Assembly: GCA_000310025.1 (NCBI GenBank)
Contig: FN649752.1
Coordinates: 4,088,635 to 4,152,634 of the forward strand
Direction of reading: 5' to 3'
Length of the DNA: 64,000 bases
DNA from: Ectocarpus siliculosus
Lineage: Eukaryota; Sar; Phaeophyceae; Ectocarpales; Ectocarpaceae
Within the stretch, counting starts at the first letter, position 1; each line of letters opens with the position of its first letter. Below are positions 51,720 to 64,000 of the stretch, piece after piece. Position numbers and translations under genes: made by a program. The notes under the pieces were generated by a model that worked only from the letters and a program-made list of their open reading frames with translations, did not search any database and was not told the origin of the DNA.

Positions 51720-54700
51720 ATGAGCAAACCAAAGCACCAGATGCCCCCGAGGCTTTCCTCCCTCAAGAGCCTCGCCAACGGCGGCGAGGCTCCGGCGCAC
51801 TCCCCCACCGGCTCAAGAAGACGCCCCAGGAGACCAGCATCCGGCACATCCCTCCACCTCTCCGACTCCCAGCAGAAGAGCAGCAGACCGTCGGTGCAGC
51901 GGCTGTTCCTGAGCGCGGCAGACCTCCTCGCCAAGACCACCACCAAGTGCGCACTCCTCACGTGCGCTTCTGGGATGGCCTGGGCGTCTCTAATCGTGTG
52001 GATCCTCGGCCCAGCAGTGTCTAGCCCGGATACGACAACCCAGGTCGATCAGCATCAGCAGCAGGAGGTCCCAACGTTGTCCCCAGCAGGAGGCTCCTTC
52101 CCGATCGTAGACGAGGGCTCCTTGTTACCAGGGTGGACGCCGTTAGGCCACCACTCGAGGTTCATGGGCAGAGAGGCCTTTCCCGAGCAGTTCGAGCACT
52201 GGGGGGAGGACCAGGAGGTTGTGATACACAGCATGGATGTGGGCCCGTTGACCGACGAGGGCGATCAGTTGTTGCCGAGGACGGACCTCTTGCTGGCCAT
52301 CCTGTCTGGGGATGACAAGGTGCGGTGTGTTCTGGGGTTGCAGGAGGCCAGAAGGGTGTGGGGCTGTGCTCGATGAGACGCGTCTGTGTGTATAACGAGT
52401 AGCCACATGTTCAACTGCTCCATAGACCGACCGTACTGCTGTATTCACGAGAGTAGACCCTTTTCGACACACGACGGGAAGATGATACCATACCCACGAG
52501 ACCGTCCGCAGAGGAACATGCAGCAGTAGTTGGCTCTGTCTCTACAGGCGACCCAGGACGTGTGTACGTACAATGAACCAACCAAAATTGAGCTGGCTAG
52601 ATAGAACACGCGAGATCCTCTGACGGTGCTGCACTACAGATGGCGCCCGCACTTAAGAACATCTTAATTTGCGTGAGGCTGGGGTTCTTAGTTGCTGTTG
52701 AGGCTGCGAATGGCCATTATATAGGTTTTAGGGTGAGGTTCTTAACGGGGACCACTAAAATACGCTCATGTTCATAAGTTTTGGATTTTTTGAGCCTCAT
52801 GTTCTTATCAGGTAGGTTCTTAAGTGCGGGCGCCATCTGTATGAGGTTGGGTACCCGGGTTAGATGGGTAGCTTGTAAATTGTTCCGATCATGTGTAGCA
52901 GTGGAAAGTGCAAAAACCGTTTCACGGCGGTGTGTGTCAGCAGGGTTCATGATTCATGATTCAGATGGCTCTGTGTGTCCAATTTTCAGGGGCTATAAAG
53001 TCGCTGTTTGATTACCGTTTCACGCGGTAAACTGTCCAAACGCTTGCATGCCGTTCTGCTGCACTGGATCGCTGCTCCGGTGTTGTTTTTGTTGGGTGCC
53101 TCTTTCGCACAGGCGGCGAGATTAAAGCGCGACACCATCCGCGAACTGTACGATAAGTACGGCGGCTGGGTCACCGTCGGGGGCGAGCGATCACAGGTGT
53201 GTGCTTGCTCTGAAATGGACTGCTGATCGTGGTCCGCTACACTAGGCAGCAGTAGCAGAGTGCCAGCGAGTCTCTCTCTTCCTCGTGTGCGCGTCGGAAT
53301 AAGCGAGATCAAAGTCGGCGTTGGGAGACTACGCGAGGCAACCGGGCCTGCTTTCTTAATGCTGTGAGCCACGAGTAGCCCATGCAAACCGTAAACGCCA
53401 TACCTAGCCAACTCTCAAGACAACAAGCGGCGTTGCAGGTGCCGCGAGACGGCCTAGCTATGATAGGTTAAAGACAGGCAGGAAACTTGTACATCAACCA
53501 ACGTCAACATGTCGAAGGTGTTCTCACGATTGTTTTCGGCCCGTGCGCTGCAACGTCCAGTTTATGTGGTTGCGTTGGCAGTTACGCACGCGTTAGCATC
53601 CCCATACCCCGCTCAGACAACTCTTCTTTGGCCCGTTGCGCTTCCTCGTTTTTTCACGTCCGACACAAGGAACAAAACGAGGAAACCGTAGAGATGGAGT
53701 TTCAGGTGATTTTCGTGGTGACAAGGTCTACCGCTCCTCCGGACGGAGAGCTTGTGGGGGACGTGCTATATGTGAACGCCCCCGATGGTTACCGCAACAT
53801 CGTGTACAAGGTCAAGCACATGATGGGACTGGTGAGAGGCCCATTCATAGCATGAGTATCGGTTAACATGAATCGACGGCGGAATGGGCGGATCATTCGC
53901 TGTTCGGCAGCAGAGACAGCCCTGACGATCTTGTCCACGCTGGTGTCGGTGCATGAAATCTCCCTTTGCGCTTACTGCCGATTTTGTTCTAGGCCGACGC
54001 ACTGTCATCCTTGAGACGCACACCACGGGGGTGGCAGCGCTTTTGCCGCAATTCCTCGTCCTCGCTGTACGTTAGGTTGAGCAGTCGCAGCGCTTTCTGT
54101 CGGAAGTCCCTTTGAAATTCGCCGATCTCCAACGCGTAGGACATCGATGAGAATCTTTCAGCGAAGCGTACAACCCTTCGACCCGTGGTCGCCTGGCCAA
54201 GCGTTAAACATGGGTATCCTTCGTCATCCACTTATCAAGTTTGTCGCTATCTCAACGGAAACATTGCTGCCCTCAAGAGAGAGGGAGCCGTTGAGTGTGT
54301 GGTTTCCTCCAACTCCGAAGATTCTTGTCCCAGGTTGTTCCACGGCAATCCTGGCAGCAACGCGATTTTTAAGACTGATGGAAGCTTTAGCTGCAAGGAT
54401 CTCGAACCAAGGATTTATTTTGTTTTGCGTCAATCCACTTATGTACCTCGGTTTCTCGCTAGCGGTACCCCCCCCCCCCTGAGCTTTTCTTGGCCGTTTT
54501 CCTCTCTCGCACGCCTGTTTGGGTTGACCCGTGTTCCGGCTGTCCTTGAACGGACTGAAAGGTGCGACATATCGACTTCAAGTTCTTGCTGAAGGCAGAC
54601 GACGACACCTTCGTGTGTGTGGAGAGACTGGCCAACTTCCTGCACAATCAGCCGGAAGAATCTAAGGACAAGATTTACGCCGGTGTTCCAACAGCGTGCA

Positions 54701-57493
54701 ACTCTCCGGCTAACCCCAGCGTAAAAGTGAGTTGCTCTTGTTGTTGTTGTTTTCGTTGCTCTTGTGTTGATTTTTGGCGTTGCAAAATTCGCATGTAGGA
54801 ACAAGTGTGCTGCTGTTTCTGGTCGCCCCATGGTCTAGTCGGTAAAGATAGACAGTTATCCTCGATGGTGAGTAAAAGGCATGGCAAGAACAATACGACA
54901 ATACAACGATTTTCGAGCTCTGTTCAGAACATGATGCACAATAAATGGCACAACAACTAGTTGCGGGCTCTGTTCAGGGCACATGAAAGACTAGTAGAAC
55001 AAACCAAGGTACAACAATGAGGCTCGAGTTCTGTTGACGGCATCCTACTAGTCAAGGAAGGAAGAGTAATAGTGTCCGGCTATGTTCATTAGCACTCCTT
55101 CCTTCCCAGGAACACTACTGTCGAACGCTTTCCAAACGTGAGCGCTAGTGCCACGTGCAGGGGAGAGCACTGGTGACATTGCGCGCTCTGAAACCGTTGC
55201 CCCGACTTTGCGGCCAGCACCGACGACACTCTATACCGAGAGCGGCAGATAGGTCTTCGCGTTCGACACACAAACGTTGGCGACTCAAGTTTTTTCATGC
55301 GTTGTTGTCGTGGTGCACGGAATCCTCGTTTGCGGTGATTGGTGCGGCAGGTTGGGCGTGTGATAAAGGACCACAAGGATAAGTGGTACGACCAGAAGTT
55401 TGTCCACCACACGCTGGCGGGGCTTGACTGCTACCCGGTCTACATGCAGGCGAGTCGATGCCAACGTACCGCTCAAGGGTTACGGTTTATTTGTCCGATC
55501 AGGCTTTCGTTGTGGGTAACCTGTTGGGCTTGCCAGACGCTCCCGAGTTCAGACTCGATGACATACATCTTCGCGCCACTGAGTGGAGCGGGAACTTTCT
55601 TGAAACGTCTGGTGTTATTTCGAGGGAGTTTTTGGTGGCGGGGATTGCAATTTTTTTACTTTCTTTCAATAACGTGGTTTTGCAGCTCAACATAAGTGAA
55701 GGTCTTTACGGCATTGACGTCGTCGCAGAACCTCGATACATCATCCCGACGAGCCGTGCTGCCATAAATCGTTGCAACGCCTTTGATTGCACGTTCGGGC
55801 CTCTCCGACGTACATTTACCCATCAACCCCTCTCTCTCTCCCTCACTCACTCCCTCTCTCTCGGTCTCTCTATGTGGTTTTCTTCAGGGAGCGTTTTACG
55901 TGCTTGCGCAGCCATTAGTAGAGCACTTGTACAGAGGGCGGGAGCACTACGATACCTTCATCAACGAAGATGTCACCGTTGGCTCTTGGCTGTTGGGGGT
56001 GAGTACAGTAGCGCCGACAAGTGCTGTGCCTGCTGCCCATACTTTCAAGCGCTGTTCTCACAAAAGCGCCTGCGCTGTGACATGTACAACAATGCCCGAG
56101 GTGCTCAAATTTGTTCGAAAAGTCACACACGCTTCAAGTTTCGTCCTCACGAAGCATTGTGCTTTGGCAGGTAGCTGACGCCGTTCCCATCTTGCTGGAA
56201 TTCATCCGAAAACTGCCTATCAATTTCTTCTAGTGCCCATGACGACGGTATTCGGTGTGGGTACACATCACGATCGCCCCAACGTCCACAGCCACCGCAA
56301 CTCCAAACTATCGTTCCTGGTAAACTGAGCGATGAATCGATCGACCTGGGACAGAACGGCTACCGGCCGTGCCACATTACCAGTGCAGGTGTCTTGAGAA
56401 ATACTATTATGCGTACACTATCTAAGACCTACTACAACTTTGCAGGAGTTCCGCTTCACTGGTGGCTGTTGCTGAACAGTTTACGAAACGTTTTGGTCCC
56501 GGAGGTGTGAAGCGGTGGCCAGGATAGATGGGACGGAGTTATGAACGAACAGCACACACACAGCACACCCTGCCGGGAGAGCCCGAAGGCTAGAAAGAAT
56601 GATCATCCCGCTGTAAAACTGACGTAATTTCGTTTTGTCAGCCGGGTGCCGCAGTCGATGTCATCGAAAAACGGACACACACATGTCACACGTCTTGTGT
56701 TGAGTCAGCCGGTTAGCGCGGTCATGCTAATGTTAAAGACACACACACACATGAAACGTTGGTGCAGGTGGACCGGGCGCTAGGAACGATACATGATTTC
56801 GAGTCATCAAGATTGTGGAACTGCGTGTGCGGCTCCAATTTCGTCTTGAGGCCGGCCGTGAGGAAGGACCAGGCAAGGTTTTGCCATCAAGCCCATTGTC
56901 GCAATTTTTCTTGTAGCATTTGGGCTAAAGCTTTGATGGCAGCAGTTGTGGTTTTGTTTTGTTTGAAGTAGTTACAGGGACAGTTTTGTTCTGTTACACT
57001 TTGACGGAACGTTCCGGCCTCGGCTCAGAACGTTCTGATATCCGTACCGGTGCAACTGATCGGACGCCTTCCGTGGTGACACGTTAGAGCTAAATTTGTC
57101 TGCACACTGAGGCGCTTTGGGGGTATGTCTCTTTTGCGTTGCTTACACTCAACCCTTGTTTTTTTTTTCGAGAGGGACGATGGCCGTGAGTGCTTGCTAC
57201 CTCCGTACCCCACTTGTTCTCCTTTTCCCCCTTTCCTTGCCGCCCTTTCCCTCCTCTTCTGCTCCTCGAACCTTTGCTCCTGTCTTCTCTTTCGTTCTCG
57301 GGTTGCCGGTCCTACGCTTTCGTGTTGTATCACGCTCGCCCGGAAACGGACCGTGTTAATATCATGGACTTTCGTGCCTGTCTTCCTGTGTTCCTACACA
57401 AAACAAATACAGGTGTTCTTTCACGACTGTAAGGAAACAAGCGAGCTCCGTCAGTGCTCCAAGCGTCTCGTCAGGGCGCACCTCCACTGCTGA
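51720..57493 (+). CDS. GT31-family glycosyltransferase (beta-1,3-galactosyltransferase-like), type II Golgi membrane protein
   Basis: Eight exons (51720-52319, 53113-53196, 53706-53831, 54562-54726, 55351-55449, 55888-55998, 56768-56872, 57413-57493) give 456 residues, all joined in phase 0. A Ser/Arg-rich cytosolic N-terminus is followed by one membrane span (about residues 77-100), a stem, then the catalytic domain. That domain shows RLKRDTIRELYDKYGGW, YRNIVYKVKHMMGL, FKFLLKADDDTFV with the metal-binding DDD (283-285), YPVYMQGAFYVLAQPL and the acidic INEDVTVGSWLLG (EDV at 385-387). This is the order of GT31 enzymes, which add beta-1,3-linked Gal or GlcNAc to glycans in the Golgi. The exact donor and acceptor sugars cannot be told. 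Two introns need GC donors (55449 and 56872). The C-terminal exon (VFFHDCKETSELRQCSKRLV) is short but fits. ATG 51720 is the first in frame. Confidence 0.88.
52637..52839. mobile_element. 203-bp miniature DNA transposon with TA target duplication, GT31 intron 1
   Basis: Perfect 24-base terminal inverted repeats begin CAGATGGCGCCCGCAC and run into TTAAGAAC. Both ends are flanked by TA (52635-52636 and 52840-52841). There is no coding capacity. The plan (24-base ends starting CAG, an internal TTAAGA block, TA duplication) matches the larger element at 29351-30800, so the two probably belong to related pogo-like families. Confidence 0.88.
53989..54433 (-). other. Overlapping minus-strand open frames inside GT31 intron 3, unassigned
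   Basis: Two open frames overlap on the minus strand: 54224-54433 (KNRVAARIAVEQPGTRIFGV) and 53989-54231 (YALEIGEFQRDFRQKALRLL). The second has a plausible amphipathic helix. The plus strand is also open here. I do not recognise the products. A mobile-element remnant or chance open sequence are both possible, and no splice evidence links it to a host gene. Confidence 0.2.
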
Positions 57494-60699
<3,206 letters not shown>

Positions 60700-63175
60700 T
60701 CACCCCAACTCAGCTTGCCGCACTTTCTTGGCCATGGCGCTATCCCGCTCCTCCCGCAATTCCGAGAGTCTTCTGATCTCTTGCCGGGCGATCACCGCGC
60801 GAGGGGTGGCGGGGCACAGCTCCCACCGTCCAGTGGGCGTTGGGTTGAAGGGCCTCAGCTTTTGTTCTCTCTGCACGGTAACGAATGCAAGAGAGGTGGA
60901 ATCGGCGAGGGGCGAGGGGAGATCGCCTCGCTTTCTCATGCGTCATGCGAAAATAGTTGAGGCTGTTGCAGCACGCACGCGTTTGTAAACGCCTGGACGG
61001 AGGCGCTTCAGCCCTGACGTTGGAGCCTTAATCATTCGGATCCTATGCTGGGTGGGTTCTCATCTGCTGCAGCAAAGGATGCCTTACTGTTCCTTTTTTC
61101 TGTGCTGCATACCCCAATTTTCGGGCTAGGTTTTCCCAAGCGTTACCTCTTCCTCAAAACCGAGACCCTGACAACGCCAACTGTGTTATTTTGGTGTTGA
61201 GTCTTTCTTCCGTACACTTTTGTCGACAGATGAGGTGGTGGGGAGATGCTATAATAGCTATCCCTGGTCGGACCAAGAACAGTTTGTGCCATTCCGTTAT
61301 TTTTTGCGTCTACCTCCCTTACAACACCGAAGCTGGTGTACTGCTACCGTGGCACCTCGTCCTTCGTGCTGGAGGCGGTGACCGGCACACCCGCGGCGGC
61401 TTTCCTGAACTTTATGAGCTTGTCCCGCAGCCTTTCGTCTGGATCCGGTATCAATAGCGAGCTGATAGCTCGTCTCGTATGTTGGGGAGCAGGCAACGGT
61501 GCCGGTGCTCCGTCCCAAGGAGGGCGCTATACTCGTTGCCGTGGTATTAGATGGCACAAAGATTGGCCGGAAGGAGGGGAAAATGCCGCAGTTTCAGGAT
61601 AGATAGCAGCCATATAGCCATATAACCATTCATGCTAACATATTCCAATGGCAATCATCCCCAGTCAGCCGCAAGCGCCCAAATCGCTTGGTGTTGCAAA
61701 GAAGCATGTCACCCCAACAAACATACAAGGAGAGAGTATGCATGTATTTGCGAGCACCGACTCCTTGCTTTCTTCGTGGCTCGGCAGTTATTTTCACCAG
61801 CGTGCTGAAACTGTTGTCTTAAAACAATATTCTACGGAAACCTGCTCGTCGTGCCATGGAAGACCATGCACTCTGGTCGCCACAAAACGTTTGGGACAAC
61901 TGTTTCGTGTGTAGGACATCTTTCTGACCAGCTGCAGCCCAATAGTAGCCTAGTCGCTAGAGCCCTCTCCGAAAAGCACACCTCAGCAACTATACTCCAG
62001 GAGTGTTGGGGCACAAGGAACGTCGCCTGCTGCACCGCTTGAATCGTTTGAAATCTCACCTCAGTAGAGAATATTCGCTGTAGCTCCAGCCCCTCCTTCG
62101 TGTTACCTAGCCTACGCCGGCCATGTCCCAGCCCCTCCTGGCTCGAGGTCTGCAGCCACGGTTCTAGTTCTCCGAGCGCCTCTCCTCTTCCAAGGTCGTC
62201 AACGGATCGCCACATGCTTTCGTCTAATTTTTCGCTATCTACGAAAGAGTCGGTTGAATCCTCTTGCCCGCCAAGCACCAAGTAGTTTGGCTTAGGAGTC
62301 GAGTCTCTAGACACGATGTTTCCATTTGGCTCAAGCGGCTCCTGCTGCTGCTGATATGCTGTCACCAACGCAGCCCCCCCCTCTCCTGTCGGAGTGTCTC
62401 CCTTCAAGAGCGCTTTGAGCATTGGTGCACTGAGACCGGTCGTTCGGCGAGGCTTGTTATTTCGGCCTCGCTTACGGCTTGACCCGCCTTTTTGTCCACC
62501 ACCGCCCTTTTTCCTTTCGCGAATACCTCCGGTACTGGGGTGGTGGCCATCGCTTGGGGTTCCACACGACGTTGCCATTGTGCACGGGTTGAACATTCGC
62601 GACGCAGATAACGGCCTGTGACCAAACGTAATCGGCTGCTGCGCAACCACCTCTCGCCGGTACGGCTCCAGGGTCGGCAGTGTGTCGACGTCTACCTCCA
62701 CACGATCAGTGGGGTGCAGGACGCGCCCTGACACCCCTTGCTCCATGTTGAAAAGTTCGCCTATGTCGGTGCCGTCCAAGTCGGAAGGAACCGTCGTGCT
62801 CAAACGCCGTGTAGGCATGTGGGTCTTGTTCGCGGTTGCTTGAGCTGCCGCGTCGGAGGCGGAGGTGGCGCGAAGAGACCAGGTCAGCAAGTTCCGTTTT
62901 TTCCGGGAAAATTCTCTGAAAGGTTTCTGCGCGAAAGGGGTTCGCAACGGGGACGGGAGCAGTGGGTGTGGAGATGATTTCGGGAGTGTGACGTGGGTTT
63001 TCTCGTGCGTCCAACTGTCCACACACTTGCTTGGCGCAGCCCATGTGGTTGGGTATGAACACCGATGAGAGGACAAAGGTGCCCTAGGCAACACCCAACC
63101 ACCCACCCCCTTTGTTCCAGCATCCTCGGCTACACACGCACCCCATTTTGTTTCATCGTCGTGCTTAGCTCCCAC
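60700..63175 (-). CDS. Uncharacterised protein gene, minus strand, exon structure partly resolved
   Basis: The main exon runs from about 63175 (ATG of a 447-residue open frame) to a good donor at 62059/62060 (STE then GTGAGA). It encodes a low-complexity protein with a basic Gly/Lys/Arg segment (RKRGRNNKPRRTTGLSAPML) and acidic C-terminal blocks (EDSTDSFVDSEKLDESMW). Further coding-like exons lie downstream: 61356-61461 (IPDPDERLRDKLIKFRKAAA) and 60700-60870 (ARQEIRRLSELREERDSAMA, ending KKVRQAELG and TGA). The join from exon 1 to 61461 does not keep phase with the sites I see, so an exon or border is missing. A second N-terminal frame with an ATG at 63062 (MFIPNHMGCAKQVCGQLDA) also looks protein-like, which hints at a single-base sequence error near 62890. 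No family is recognised. Confidence 0.45.
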
Positions 63176-63689
63176 CCATCCGGTGGTAGTTGTACCAACC
63201 GCTTTGTGTATTGTGTACGTGGTACAATAGCTACGTGCGCACTGTAGTTCTTAGCGGATGGCGTTGGGTGTTCTCTTGATGCTCCGATGGATTAGCTGTC
63301 GACATTGACAATGATAAAATTATTAACTTTTGCCCATGGGTAGTGGTCAGGCTGCGCAGGTATCATATGCTGAAGGTGTAGACTATGCGGGTAGGCGTCT
63401 AAAGCCCCAGGGAGCATCACAGCTGTCGTGTGAAGACATACAAGTGTAACTCGAGTTGCAAGACAAAAGGAGACCGCCATCAAGAGGACACCGCCATCAA
63501 CCAGTGGCTCTAGCTTACTCTCGCATCGAATGCCCGAGCGACGGCATGTGGTACAAAATAGCCTGAGCAACCCCATACCATGTTCCGTATACACGCCAGA
63601 GTTTTGTTTTGCTTTTCTGCACGTGGGTGAAAGAAGAGATGAATTCTCGCTTTATTAAAAATAAAGTACACATATTATGACTTAGCAGA

Positions 63690-64000
63690 CCACGCGCTGG
63701 CTCGAGGGGGGGGAGTCCGGGGGGGGGGTTTACCCGCCCCCGGCACTCGTATTGCGACCCAGCAGACAACGCGTGCGGTGGACCAAGCATACTACGCGTG
63801 TGGTGAACCCAGCAAACCACGCTGGGGGGGGTCCGAGGGGGGGGGTACCCCCCCCCCGGACTCCTATTGGGGCCCCGCAGAAAACGCGTGGGGGGGACCC
63901 AGCATACTACCCCTGGGGGGGACCCCACAAACCCCGCTGGGGGGGGGCCCGGGGGGGGGGTTTAATTCGGAAAAATAAAACCACCCGGCCATTCGGGGGG
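63690..64000. repeat. Degenerate tandem repeat at a probable contig end
   Basis: A unit of about 60-125 bases built on CCAGCATACTACGCGTG and CAAACCACGCTGGGG is repeated with growing numbers of G and C homopolymers towards the window end. The drift into homopolymers looks like poor consensus quality at a scaffold end rather than real sequence. Confidence 0.7.

Noticed and set aside
52320-52376. Exon 1 of the GT31 gene reading on to the stop at 52376
   Set aside because: The extension after DDK has a good GTGCGG donor in front of it, and splicing there leads in phase to the catalytic exons.
54185-54592. Plus-strand 135-residue open frame as an extra GT31 exon
   Set aside because: YRNIVYKVKHMMGL joins directly to VRHIDFKFLLKADDD as in family members, leaving no room for an inserted exon. 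No good splice borders flank the frame.
54820-54900. tRNA-like start (TGGTCTAGTCGG, an A-box match) in GT31 intron 4
   Set aside because: No B-box, T-arm or closing acceptor stem follows. At most it is a decayed tRNA-derived repeat head.
56873-56971. GT31 protein ending at the in-frame stop at 56969-56971
   Set aside because: The extra 33 residues look unlike a GT31 C-terminus, and a GCAAGG donor leads to a Cys-containing exon with a stop at 57493. This is kept only as a possible alternative end.

Overview
The window reads as intron-rich nuclear DNA of a stramenopile, most likely a brown alga close to Ectocarpus. This is inferred from three things: short exons (mean about 155 bp) in long introns (mean about 670 bp), interstitial TTAGGG-type repeats, and above all the gene that fills the first 49 kb. 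That gene has the domain order described for class XXIX myosins, which are known from stramenopiles.

Region 1 (about 64-49072, + strand) is one giant gene of about 60 recognisable exons, giving roughly 3,095 visible residues. In order it encodes an SH3-like N-terminus, a complete myosin motor, IQ-like neck helices, six UVR-like helical repeats, four tandem copies of a four-CBS cassette (16 CBS domains), a PB1 domain and a C-terminal membrane anchor. Reading phase is continuous through all joins except the first, which is unresolved. The 5' end may lie outside the window, and a 194-base run of N (14773-14966) falls in the neck region. A likely working model is an actin motor whose tail senses adenosine nucleotides through CBS domains, pairs with partners through PB1 and is tail-anchored in a membrane.

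The introns of this gene hold much repeat DNA: long foldback elements, a pogo/Tigger-like DNA transposon with TA target duplication, a small inverted-repeat family, microsatellites, and tandem arrays that start at exon 3' ends and copy the splice donor. Several introns must use GC-AG borders.

Region 2 (49073-51719) is intergenic. Region 3 (51720-57493, + strand) is an eight-exon gene for a type II membrane glycosyltransferase of family GT31 (456 residues); its first intron holds a 203-bp TA-flanked miniature element. Region 4 (57494-60699) shows no supported gene. Region 5 (60700-63175, - strand) is a partly resolved gene of unknown function. The last 300 bases are degenerate G/C-rich repeats that look like a low-quality contig end.
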